From Dielma sp000508965 (GTDB lineage Bacteria; Bacillota_I; Bacilli_A; Erysipelotrichales; Erysipelotrichaceae): a stretch of 64,000 bases of DNA. The stretch lies in the NCBI GenBank assembly GCA_000508965.1, contig BAHV02000011.1, positions 1 to 64,000 on the forward strand, read 5' to 3'. The notes under the pieces are model-generated. The model made no database searches. It was not told where the DNA came from and worked only from the letters and a program-made list of their open reading frames with translations. Below, piece after piece: positions 9,001-16,226 of the stretch; positions within the stretch are counted from its first letter, which is position 1; each line of letters opens with the position of its first letter. Both the position numbers and the translations under genes were made by a program.

Positions 9001-9808
9001 TGTATCTGGCGGTGCGGAACGATGGAGCAGTATGAATTTTATCGGTAAACAAGCAAATAATTTGAATGTGGCATTTACACGTGCTAAAAAACAATTAATA
9101 TTGATAGGTAATTATGAAGCTTGTGCTAATGCAAATAATTATATGAGTTCAGCAATGAACATTTTGAAAAAAAGAGGCAAATTATTCTCCATTTACGAAG
9201 ATGATCTCTTTGAGGATAATACTCTTGAAAATAGTTATAAAGAACAATTTTACTCTTTATTTATTGAGTTTAATGCAATAAAAAAACAAGTCGATTTTGA
9301 ATTAGAGAATTATGTTGTAAATGGTTTGATCGTAACACCTCAAAAACACAATCTTTTGTTATTGGGTGTTCTAACAAAATTAGAAAATTCGCTTCGGATA
9401 GTCACACCTTGGATTCGATCAAGTGTTGTAAATGCTTCATTTTTAGATTCTTTAAGATTATTATTGAATGAGAAAAAGGAAGTGAATATCAGTTTTGGCT
9501 ATCATAAAACAAACTATGATTTATCTAATATACCAGCAATAGTAAAGAGGGATAATTACGGAAGTGAAGAAAAAGATATTAAGAGTATTCAGGAATTGCA
9601 TGATTTACTAAAAGATCATCTCGAATATATTCCACCTATTCACTGTAAAATTTTGATAATTGATGATAGAATTATGATAATTGGTTCACACAACTGGCTT
9701 TCGAATTCAGGAAAAGCAATAAATGCAAAAGATGAGATTAGTTGTATAATTTATGATAAAAATATGATTCAATATGTAAAAGAAAGATACTTTAAAACAT
9801 TAAATTAA
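6038..9808 (+). CDS. SF1 (UPF1/COG1112-type) helicase with C-terminal PLD nuclease motif; Mokosh type II-like
   Basis: A 1256-residue protein with RBS GGGGAGGA before ATG 6038. Walker A (SGPPGTGKTT) lies near residue 325, a coiled coil at about 500-660, Walker B DEAGQ near 784, an HRRCERSIVEFSNR motif near 870, GTVHLFQGREKDIILFS near 970, and NVAFTRAKKQLILIG near 1010. These are motifs of UPF1-like SF1 helicases. Residues about 1200-1225 carry a phospholipase D-type HKD signature (HCKILIIDD...GSHNWLSNSG). From memory, the anti-phage system Mokosh type II is a single protein with exactly this helicase-plus-PLD layout and about this length. The gene is strongly AT-rich relative to guaA, stands alone, and is flanked by similar promoter-like repeats, so it is likely an acquired defence gene. 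Confidence 0.75.
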   Translation: MNTINDVLDYYINFELEERLYKIAINKNNYLNLSKNKLTDLSNIESLLTSKKIALIKTIINAIKFKNEDKEKDLIKLLNTIENGSLTLKEGFDFNDLVSKSEYKYGDNYAKDNLEINKIINDNKIYILYPVFAFGKQKIPLINFQVEIKDNKIIVEDYRVQIEALRTIISRILSCDRADVEYAMPDFENFYEAISVYENTDIFELITIIENELMGKFTKELFTGFWSYKDYGNWAVTEEIIITMESFGEMILPPYQEEIEEVKFHLKDKNSKLLDQYLFGCDTSLYSENIKINTHYGSYTSDYPINEKQAKVINSYKISNLLAVSGPPGTGKTTVIKEVIANNIVEKAIKILGIWNQSWEKIGWDNQEVYQSPLKGNCDYSMLIASGNNKAVDNIGLELLEEINYFSEALDTKKTGYKGILCARLGNQDNTESFKNDILNPFINYLEKETIYDEHKANETIVSFQASVNNLLSLKETIFGFSKHREILCNKMLTLNVFGRELDEQIVEEAKSKYNHEVSILTETIKQLDNKLSALEKRKVFIINEIAEKSNNLKKINEELDKKRQYVQLIDKKAKIILIGHFLARSLENKYGSRSSIYENVKLLENDYNLEKILYNQQEAEFNTLEEQLTDAHNLLEDRRREINKIKEILSLIDEFEKLKGKADDLIKLGLKDVNWNSSEYDLFNNNYIVQLRYELFKKSLLLIKLYICKNARYIHFNLKKVYPDKWFQAFYRRDFRYDNKYEGYLKAMWETLFLCFPVVTTTLFSLNRMKFPLIQGLYDTILIDEAGQYSIHTVIAPIYRCRKAIIVGDTKQIEPIRNQNNYVIENSKLNDQMKQLFDVNLNSIQNAADRASDVYDILGNKKVGIILNEHRRCERSIVEFSNRYVYKNQLKIIKEDTVKPFLKYSLCMIDVRSVEEKRHINNTEIDMCVKIIDKLLAIYGNDYKKNIGIITPFRKQADALKARIPEIECGTVHLFQGREKDIILFSIVSGGAERWSSMNFIGKQANNLNVAFTRAKKQLILIGNYEACANANNYMSSAMNILKKRGKLFSIYEDDLFEDNTLENSYKEQFYSLFIEFNAIKKQVDFELENYVVNGLIVTPQKHNLLLLGVLTKLENSLRIVTPWIRSSVVNASFLDSLRLLLNEKKEVNISFGYHKTNYDLSNIPAIVKRDNYGSEEKDIKSIQELHDLLKDHLEYIPPIHCKILIIDDRIMIIGSHNWLSNSGKAINAKDEISCIIYDKNMIQYVKERYFKTLN

Positions 9809-9858
9809 TATTTAGGTTTTGTTAATTATTAATCAAGATGCTATGATTCTATTTATTA

Positions 9859-9889
9859 GATGCAGCAATTGTCAAAATATGGTACATTA
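9859..9889 (+). repeat. Promoter-like direct repeat, right copy (guaA promoter region)
   Basis: GATGCA, 8 bases, then CAAAATATGGTACATTA, including an extended -10-like TGGTACATT. It matches the copy at 5864-5894 at 24 of 31 positions. It probably serves as the guaA promoter. Confidence 0.5.
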
Positions 9890-9920
9890 ATAGTAGTGTA
9901 AAAGGTAAAGGAGAGACAGA

Positions 9921-11228
9921 ATGAAACAAGATATGATTGTAATATTGGATTTAGGCAGCAGCGATAACACACGTTTAGCCAGAGAAATTCGTGAATTAGG
10001 TGTATACAGTGAGATATATCCGCATGATATTACCAAGGATGAATTAGAGAAACTGCCAAATGTTAAGGGAATTATTATTAACGGCGGGCCAAATCATATG
10101 ATTGACGGGGAACGGATTGATGTATGCAAATGCGTATATGAAGCAGGTTATCCGGTAATGGCAGTTGAACATGAACCAGCTGTTTGTGAAGGAAAATTAG
10201 CCTGCTGGCCTGAGGATAAGGATGCCCGCACTGACTTGCTTAAAAAAATTGTTTTTGATACATGTCATGCTGAAGCCAACTGGAACATGAAAAACTTTGT
10301 CGCTGATCAAGTGGAATTAATTCGTCAGCAGGTGGGTGACCGTAAGGTTTTACTAGCATTGTCTGGCGGTGTAGACAGTTCAGTTGTTGCGGCATTATTG
10401 GTTAAGGCGATCGGCAAACAATTGGTTTGTGTACATGTGAATCATGGACTCATGCGCAAGGGGGAGTCAGAAAGCGTTATTGAGGTATTTAAGAATCAGC
10501 TTGATGCCAATTTAGTCTATGTTGATGCCAGTGAAAGATTTTTAGGCAAGCTGGCGGGTATCGCTGATCCCGAAGAAAAACGTAAAATTATTGGTGCGGA
10601 ATTTATCCGTGTTTTTGAAGAAGAAGCAAGAAAACTTGAGGGCATTGATTTTTTAGCTCAGGGAACTATTTATCCGGATATCGTGGAAAGCGGTACAAAG
10701 ACAGCGAAGGTTGTAAAATCACATCATAATGTAGGTGGACTGCCTGAGGATTTGGATTTTGAATTAGTAGAACCATTGCGTCAATTATTCAAAGATGAGG
10801 TACGTGCCTGCGGTTTAGAGTTAGGATTGCCTGATGAAATGGTTTTCCGTCAGCCATTCCCTGGACCTGGACTTGGTGTTCGCTGCTTAGGCGCAATTAC
10901 TAAAGAGCGTCTTGAAGCGGTTAGAGAAGCAGATGCGATTTTACGTGAAGAGTTCCACAATGCTGGCTTGGATAAAAAGGTGTGGCAGTATTTTACTGTT
11001 GTTCCTGATTTTAAATCAGTGGGTGTCAGAGATAATGCAAGATCATTCGAATATCCGGTGATTTTAAGAGCAGTGAATACGGTTGATGCAATGACTGCCT
11101 CTATTGAACAAATAGATTGGCCGGTATTGTTGAAAATCACTGATCGTATCTTAAAGGAAGTTGCCAATGTAAATCGAGTTTGCTATGATTTATCACCAAA
11201 ACCGACGGCAACAATTGAATGGGAATAG
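9921..11228 (+). CDS. guaA: GMP synthase with degenerate, shortened glutaminase domain
   Basis: The 435-residue product is shorter than usual GuaA (about 510). The N-terminus keeps the start of the class I glutaminase fold (VILDLGSS, RELGVYSEI, GIIINGGP). However, the nucleophile motif GICYGMQ is replaced by AVEHEPA, and the segment with the catalytic His and Glu is missing. The ATP pyrophosphatase half is intact, with the PP-loop SGGVDSS at residues 148-154 and the C-terminal dimerisation domain ending in ATIEWE. The enzyme should adenylate and aminate XMP. It would need free ammonia or a separate glutaminase subunit. RBS AAAGGAGAG precedes ATG 9921. Confidence 0.9.
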   Translation: MKQDMIVILDLGSSDNTRLAREIRELGVYSEIYPHDITKDELEKLPNVKGIIINGGPNHMIDGERIDVCKCVYEAGYPVMAVEHEPAVCEGKLACWPEDKDARTDLLKKIVFDTCHAEANWNMKNFVADQVELIRQQVGDRKVLLALSGGVDSSVVAALLVKAIGKQLVCVHVNHGLMRKGESESVIEVFKNQLDANLVYVDASERFLGKLAGIADPEEKRKIIGAEFIRVFEEEARKLEGIDFLAQGTIYPDIVESGTKTAKVVKSHHNVGGLPEDLDFELVEPLRQLFKDEVRACGLELGLPDEMVFRQPFPGPGLGVRCLGAITKERLEAVREADAILREEFHNAGLDKKVWQYFTVVPDFKSVGVRDNARSFEYPVILRAVNTVDAMTASIEQIDWPVLLKITDRILKEVANVNRVCYDLSPKPTATIEWE

Positions 11229-11242
11229 AAAATGACATCAAG

Positions 11243-11269
11243 AAAGTGCTGATTAGTTGGCACTTTTTT
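11243..11269 (+). terminator. Terminator after guaA
   Basis: AAAGTGC (11243-11249) pairs with GCACTTT (11260-11266) and is followed by a T-rich tail. Confidence 0.75.
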
Positions 11270-11442
11270 ACTTTTTTATTTTTTAAAATTTATTTGATTG
11301 AGATAAATACCGAAAGCTTTTTATTTGCTTCAACATTGAGTATAATAATACAATACAGACTGTTGAGTAGGCAGGCTTTAAAAGAATGCATACAAAGTTT
11401 TCATGCAAATTACTAAATTCTTTTGAAAGTGAGGAAAATAAA

Positions 11443-11796
11443 ATGGAAAAGCCTAAAGCATACACAATGTTATTTAGTAAAATATATCCGTTGTACATCA
11501 ATAAAGCGGTAAAGAAAGGACGTACGCAAGACGAAGTAAATGAAATCATCTTCTGGCTGACGGGTTATAATGAAGATACGCTTCAGCAGCAAATTGATTC
11601 TGAAGCTAATTTAGAGACCTTCTTTAATCAAGCTCCGCATTTTAATCCAAATGCGGTTTTAATCAAAGGAAGTATATGCGGTTGCCGTGTTGAGGAGATT
11701 GAAGATGGTGTTCTGCGTAAAATACGCTATTTGGATAAATTGATTGATGAACTGGCAAAAGGTAAATCAATGACAAAGATTCTAAGAAAAGAATAG
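11443..11796 (+). CDS. DUF2200 family protein
   Basis: A 117-residue soluble protein. ATG 11443 (MEKPKAYTML) is preferred over ATG 11386 because a GTGAGGA RBS precedes it and the family begins at this point. It matches the DUF2200 pattern as I remember it: YPLYINKAVKKGRT, EIIFWLTGY, FFNQAPHFNPN, and RYLDKLIDELAKGKSM. The function of this family is unknown. It is a monocistronic gene or pairs loosely with the acetyltransferase 31 bases downstream. Confidence 0.75.
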   Translation: MEKPKAYTMLFSKIYPLYINKAVKKGRTQDEVNEIIFWLTGYNEDTLQQQIDSEANLETFFNQAPHFNPNAVLIKGSICGCRVEEIEDGVLRKIRYLDKLIDELAKGKSMTKILRKE

Positions 11797-11827
11797 TTTA
11801 TTATGGTTAAAGAAATGGAGCGATTCG

Positions 11828-12292
11828 ATGAATATAAAATTTATTCCAATTAATTCTCATAATTATGATGAGGTCAAAAAATTACATATCAGCGCATCTC
11901 AGAAGGGAAATGTAGAAACAGTAGAAGAATGCTGCCGGGAAGCAGTGGCTTTTTCTTTATGGCGGCCGGTCGCTGTTGCCGATGGTGAACAGTTGATTGG
12001 ATTTGCTATGTATGGTCTTTGGATCAATGAAGGTGAGCGCGGAAGAGTGTGGCTGGATCGCTTCTTTATCGATGAACGATTTCAGGGACAAGGATATGCA
12101 AAGCCTGTTTTAATTCAGCTAATAAGAAAAATCCATGAAGAATATGGTTATGATGAGATTTATTTAAGCGTCTATGAATCAAATCAGCTGGCGATAAAAA
12201 TTTATCAATCTCTTGGATTTACATTTAACGGCGAACACGATATCAATGATGAACTTGTCATGGTGCTGGATATCAAAATCACTAATATCTAA
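11828..12292 (+). CDS. GNAT acetyltransferase, BltD/PaiA-like (polyamine type)
   Basis: A 154-residue GCN5-related acetyltransferase. The acetyl-CoA binding motif is seen in RFFIDERFQGQGYAKPVL, and the C-terminal YESNQLAIKIYQSLGF strand-helix is typical. The pattern GFAMYGL...GRVWLDRFFID closely resembles Bacillus BltD, a spermine/spermidine N-acetyltransferase. Polyamine acetylation is therefore the likely activity, but substrate specificity cannot be proved from sequence. Confidence 0.75.
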   Translation: MNIKFIPINSHNYDEVKKLHISASQKGNVETVEECCREAVAFSLWRPVAVADGEQLIGFAMYGLWINEGERGRVWLDRFFIDERFQGQGYAKPVLIQLIRKIHEEYGYDEIYLSVYESNQLAIKIYQSLGFTFNGEHDINDELVMVLDIKITNI

Positions 12293-12393
12293 ATGCTAAA
12301 TTAAGACAGATTGAGATTTATTATGAGTTGATTAAGCGGACATCTTATTATATACTTAATAGAGTAAAGCATGAAAGAATGGATGTGGTAAAA

Positions 12394-12696
12394 GTGAATT
12401 TACTGATGATAATTGTGAATGATGAATTTCAGGAGGAAATGCTCGAACTGCTGGGTGAAAATGATTATATGGCAACAATGGTAGCTTCTACGGGTGAGTT
12501 CCTTCAATATGGCAATACTACGTTTATTCTTGGTGTTGATGATGAAGAAACTGATAAATTGGTACAGCTCATTGATAAAAAAACAAGTAAAAATCGAAAT
12601 CAATATGAAGATTCAATAGGTGTTAAGGATATTCATAACAGAAAAAACATTGCGACGATTTTTATCATGAAATCAGAACAATTCATTAAGACTTAG
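12394..12696 (+). CDS. DarA-like cyclic-di-AMP receptor (DUF970/YaaQ family)
   Basis: A 100-residue PII-like protein if begun at GTG 12394. The frame runs upstream to ATG 12328, but homologous proteins start at this point (VNLLMIIVNDEF against MKLIIAIVQD). The family pattern ASTGEFLQYGNTTFILGVDDEETDKLVQLI matches DarA, a PII-like protein that binds c-di-AMP. A weak RBS-like GGATGTGGT precedes the GTG. The gene stands alone before the tRNA cluster. Confidence 0.75.
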   Translation: MNLLMIIVNDEFQEEMLELLGENDYMATMVASTGEFLQYGNTTFILGVDDEETDKLVQLIDKKTSKNRNQYEDSIGVKDIHNRKNIATIFIMKSEQFIKT

Positions 12697-12697
12697 G

Positions 12698-12720
12698 CGA
12701 AGAGGAACCTTCGTTTTCTT
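12698..12720 (+). terminator. Weak terminator after the darA-like gene
   Basis: CGAAG (12698-12702) pairs with CTTCG (12709-12713), followed by TTTTCTTTTT. Confidence 0.5.
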
Positions 12721-12795
12721 TTTACATCAGAATTATACGATGATAATCAGTTTTAAAAATCTGAGCTTTTCTAATCAAAAAATTTTAAAAAGCTG

Positions 12796-12824
12796 TTGAC
12801 ATTTTTGCCTAATTCCTGTAAGAT
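12796..12824 (+). promoter_or_regulatory. Promoter of the tRNA cluster
   Basis: TTGACA (12796-12801), a 17-base spacer, then TAAGAT (12819-12824), ending about 20 bases before tRNA-Val. The -35 box is perfect consensus, as expected for stable RNA. Confidence 0.8.
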
Positions 12825-12843
12825 AAATGAGCAATCGAAAGAT

Positions 12844-12919
12844 GGAGGTTTAGCTCAGTTGGGAGAGCGTCTGCCTTACAAGCAGAGGGTCAGCGGTTCG
12901 AGCCCGTTAACCTCCACCA
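12844..12919 (+). tRNA. tRNA-Val (anticodon TAC)
   Basis: Acceptor stem GGAGGTT pairs with AACCTCC, the D-arm TAGCTCAGTTGGGAGAGC is present, the anticodon loop CTTACAA reads TAC, the T-arm GGTTCGAGCC is present, and CCA is encoded. Confidence 0.95.
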
Positions 12920-12928
12920 TTTTTTTGT

Positions 12929-13004
<76 letters not shown>

Positions 13005-13015
13005 TTTTTTTATTT

Positions 13016-13089
13016 GCGGATGTAGTTCAATGGTAGAACTTCAGCCTTCCAAGCTGACTACGTGAGTTCGATTCTCATCATCCGCTCCA
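13016..13089 (+). tRNA. tRNA-Gly (anticodon TCC)
   Basis: Acceptor stem GCGGATG pairs with CATCCGC, the anticodon loop CTTCCAA reads TCC, and CCA is encoded. It is the last gene of the three-tRNA cluster. Confidence 0.95.
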
Positions 13090-13101
13090 AAATCAATCGA
13101 T

Positions 13102-13123
13102 ACGCCTTAACGGGCGTTTTTTT
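13102..13123 (+). terminator. Terminator of the tRNA cluster
   Basis: ACGCC (13102-13106) pairs with GGCGT (13113-13117), followed by seven Ts. Confidence 0.75.
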
Positions 13124-13259
13124 CTTTATCAGATAAGTGCTTTTCTTTTCATTCTTTTCAATGACAGTGGGTGTTCAGCTCTTCTTTTGCGATTGAAACG
13201 AAGAGGAAAGCAATACGTCAATCATTTATAATAGACATACCTAAAGGGAGGAACTACAG

Positions 13260-13754
13260 ATGGAAAAACCATTCAGAATTGAGAAAATGGATAGCTTTCA
13301 GGTGATTGGCTATAAAATTGAAACGACAAATCAAAAACAAGAAGGAAGACGTGTAATCCCTGAGTTTTGGGAAAAGTTTAGAAAGCAGCAGCTCGCCGAT
13401 AGGCTCTTTCCTTTAATGGATTCCAAGCCTTATGGCATCTTAGGTGTCAATGTATACAATATTGATACAGACAGCCGCAGATTTGATTATTACATAGCAG
13501 CTGCCAGTACTCATTCGGTACCTGAATCAATGGTGGCTTATACAATACCAGCCGCAACATGGGCCATATTTCCATGTACCCCTGAGACCATAGCCAAAAC
13601 AGAGGTACAGGCAATCATGAAATGGCTGCCTAAATTCAAATATAAACCAATAAATTCAGGCTACATAACCGGCAGAATGAAAGCGGGCGCGCCGGATATC
13701 GAATATTATGGTGAAGATGATTACGCAGAGGTTTGGGTCGCAGTACGGGAATAA
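13260..13754 (+). CDS. GyrI-like small-molecule-binding protein (AraC effector-binding fold)
   Basis: A 164-residue stand-alone GyrI-like domain with a GGGAGGA RBS. The pattern RIEKMDSFQVIGYKIETT at the N-terminus, then YGILGVNVY, YYIAAAS and an IPAATWAIFPCTP turn, matches effector-binding domains found in BmrR/Rob-type regulators and GyrI/SbmC. There is no DNA-binding domain. Such proteins bind hydrophobic cations or other small molecules; the ligand is unknown. The gene is single, with its own terminator, and a hairpin (13179-13205) lies in its upstream region. Confidence 0.75.
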   Translation: MEKPFRIEKMDSFQVIGYKIETTNQKQEGRRVIPEFWEKFRKQQLADRLFPLMDSKPYGILGVNVYNIDTDSRRFDYYIAAASTHSVPESMVAYTIPAATWAIFPCTPETIAKTEVQAIMKWLPKFKYKPINSGYITGRMKAGAPDIEYYGEDDYAEVWVAVRE

Positions 13755-13773
13755 ATGATGTTCCCGTATTTTT
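13744..13773 (+). terminator. Terminator after the GyrI-like gene
   Basis: TACGGGAA (13744-13751) pairs with TTCCCGTA (13761-13768), followed by a T run. It overlaps the stop codon. Confidence 0.85.
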
Positions 13774-13834
13774 TTATGCTTTGATAAATATTAGGTATTT
13801 TCCACTTTAACGCTTATATATAAGTGGTGATAGA

Positions 13835-14305
13835 ATGAAAAAAGTAATACTTATACTCCTTGTTCTGCTGACGATTGGCCTAAATTATAACTGGCAGCCT
13901 ATACAGATGGATGATTATGCGGCATCACAGTTAATGGCTGAAATCAAAGGTGCAGTAGTACAGCCGGGCTGTTATGAAATTACTGAAAAGACAACGATTT
14001 CTGATTTGATAGAATTTGCCGGCGGGCCGCTTGAGGAAGCTGATTTATCTTCGCTCAACCTCAACAAACAGGTGCTGCATCAGTCCGTGATTGTGATTCC
14101 GCTTTATAAAAATGATAAGGTTTCTTTAAACAGCGCTTCTCTTGAAGAATTAATGGAGTTAAAAGGAATTGGGGAAAACAAAGCGCGGCTGATTCTTGAG
14201 TATCGTGAAGCCCATCAAGGTTTTAAAACTATTGAAGAGATTATGAATGTAAAGGGGATTGGCGAAAAGACATTTGAGAAAATGAAGGATCAACTAGCTT
14301 TATGA
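13835..14305 (+). CDS. comEA: Competence protein ComEA (membrane-anchored DNA receptor)
   Basis: A 156-residue protein with a hydrophobic N-terminal anchor (residues 3-18), an SLBB-like region (GAVVQPGCYEITEKTTISDLIEFAGG), and a C-terminal double helix-hairpin-helix (SLNSASLEELMELKGIGENKA, IMNVKGIGEK). ComEA binds incoming DNA on the outer face of the membrane during transformation. The stop overlaps the comEC start by four bases. There is no comEB between them. Confidence 0.92.
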   Translation: MKKVILILLVLLTIGLNYNWQPIQMDDYAASQLMAEIKGAVVQPGCYEITEKTTISDLIEFAGGPLEEADLSSLNLNKQVLHQSVIVIPLYKNDKVSLNSASLEELMELKGIGENKARLILEYREAHQGFKTIEEIMNVKGIGEKTFEKMKDQLAL

Positions 14306-16218
14306 ACGGCCGTTGGCTTTACCTCGCGTTATCTTTAATGATAATTATATCAATACCGCATTGGCTATTCTTTTATGGATTACTTATCATCTGGCAGCTT
14401 AAATATCGGCGGCTGCCAATCGCGGCACTCATCGTTTTACTTGTTGGCGGCTTTATCACCCATCAGCCTAAAACCAATTCGCTTCCGCAGACAAAAAACG
14501 GAGTTGTTGAATCGATTCGCAGCGGTTATTTAATTGTAGATTTTGATTCGGTCAAAGCCATCGTTTATACTGATGAGGTGCTGCCCAAAGGTACGATGAT
14601 TTCGGTGAATGGTGAATTTCAAGCATTGGATAACACCGCAAGTCTGTATACTTTTAATTTTGACTCATGGTGTCAAGCCCGCGGCATCACAGCATCAATC
14701 AATGCAAAATCTCTGAAAATACTTAAACGATCATCATCAATTCAGCATTTCTTTTTCCATCGTCTGAACAATTTTGATGAGGAGCTTAAAAACTGGTGCT
14801 TTAAGGTATTTTATGGAGTTAAAGAACAAGATACTTTCTATCTTATTTCCGCTTCAGCGCTGCATTTATCCTTCATTATGCAGCTGCTTGAAAAAATGAC
14901 GAAAAGTAAAACGGCGGCATTAGCCGTCCTGATTTTCTATGGCATCTTCATTCATTTTTCTTTTGCAATTTGCCGCTTATTAATTTTTACTGCTGTCCGT
15001 CAAGTTTTGCCCGATTCCTCATCCAAAGACCGATTAGGCATTGCGATTCTTTTAACTTTGCTGCTATTTCCATATGCCGTCTATGAATTATCTTTTATTC
15101 TGCCTGTAAGTTTTACGCTGCTCTCTATTTTCAGCTGTCATAAGATATCCAAGCTGCTCTCATCATGGCTTGTTTTAATGCCGGTGCAGCTGCTTAATTT
15201 TTATGAATTTAATCTGCTCTCACCGCTGCTTTTTTCTTTTTACCGCGTCTGGTATTCCGTTAATCTCCTGCTTACCCTTGCCTGTGTACTCTTTCCGATG
15301 CGGTGGCTGCTTGCCTTTTTAAGTATGGCAGATCAGGTTGTACAGCAGCTTCAGCCTACGCTGTTCACGCTTTGGTGCAAGCCTTCAATGTTGGCGGTGT
15401 TCATTTATTTGATTTGTGTTATCGCTTATATCAGCAAGGCATCCATTAAACATGCACAATGGCTTTTATGTGCGATGCTGGCTCTTAATTTTTCACCATA
15501 TCTTGAACCATTTACGACTATCACTTATATGAATGTCGGTCAGGGTGACAGTATTTTGATTACTCTCCCATTTCATGGCGGTGCAATGATGATTGATGCG
15601 GCAGGCAGCCTTTATACGAATATTCCTGAACGAAAAATCCTGCCGGTATTAAAGGCTAAGGGATATAAGACCATTGATCAGCTCATCCTAACTCATGCCG
15701 ACAAGGATCATGCCGGCGGTTTGCAGGAACTTGCTGATTTAGTTGTGATCAGGCAGGTAATTACAGATAAGCAGGCAGTTATGAATTTTAAAAACATCGA
15801 GTTTATTTCGTTGCTGGCAGAGAATGATTTCGGCAACGAAAATGACAACAGCATCGTCCTGCTGAGCCGTATTGGCACGCTTGATTATTTGTTTACAGGG
15901 GATGCGTCACAAGCTTTTGAGAATCAGCTGCTGAGTGTTTATCCTACCATAAAATGTGATATTTTAAAGGTTGGACATCATGGCAGCAATACATCATCAT
16001 CAGCACTATTCCTGCAAACATTAAGACCGCGGATAGCTGTCATATCCGCAGGCCGCAATAACCGCTACGGACATCCGCATGATGAAGTACTTGCGCGTTT
16101 AGAAGAGTATCGGATTAAATGCTTCAGAACGGATCTTCAGGGTGATATCGAAATAAAAAGTTTTCTAAATTTCAACTTTATCATAACAGGAAGCCGGGAA
16201 TTTGGTATAATAAACTAG
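14302..16218 (+). CDS. comEC: DNA uptake channel ComEC/Rec2
   Basis: A 638-residue membrane protein, somewhat shorter than Bacillus ComEC (about 776). It has two N-terminal membrane segments, an OB-like soluble part (about 50-130), a multi-spanning competence region (about 170-400), then a metallo-beta-lactamase domain with VGQGDSILI, DAAG, LTHADKDHAGG and VGHHGSNTSSS. The channel carries one DNA strand into the cytoplasm and the MBL domain is the likely nuclease. With comEA it implies at least ancestral natural competence. An extended -10-like TGGTATAAT at 16203-16211 lies in its 3' end. Confidence 0.92.
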   Translation: MNGRWLYLALSLMIIISIPHWLFFYGLLIIWQLKYRRLPIAALIVLLVGGFITHQPKTNSLPQTKNGVVESIRSGYLIVDFDSVKAIVYTDEVLPKGTMISVNGEFQALDNTASLYTFNFDSWCQARGITASINAKSLKILKRSSSIQHFFFHRLNNFDEELKNWCFKVFYGVKEQDTFYLISASALHLSFIMQLLEKMTKSKTAALAVLIFYGIFIHFSFAICRLLIFTAVRQVLPDSSSKDRLGIAILLTLLLFPYAVYELSFILPVSFTLLSIFSCHKISKLLSSWLVLMPVQLLNFYEFNLLSPLLFSFYRVWYSVNLLLTLACVLFPMRWLLAFLSMADQVVQQLQPTLFTLWCKPSMLAVFIYLICVIAYISKASIKHAQWLLCAMLALNFSPYLEPFTTITYMNVGQGDSILITLPFHGGAMMIDAAGSLYTNIPERKILPVLKAKGYKTIDQLILTHADKDHAGGLQELADLVVIRQVITDKQAVMNFKNIEFISLLAENDFGNENDNSIVLLSRIGTLDYLFTGDASQAFENQLLSVYPTIKCDILKVGHHGSNTSSSALFLQTLRPRIAVISAGRNNRYGHPHDEVLARLEEYRIKCFRTDLQGDIEIKSFLNFNFIITGSREFGIIN

Positions 16219-16226
16219 GTGATAAG

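Noticed and set aside
11219..11416. Open frame MGIENDIKKVLISW... after guaA
   Set aside because: It runs through the guaA terminator and has no independent RBS; the real gene starts at 11443.
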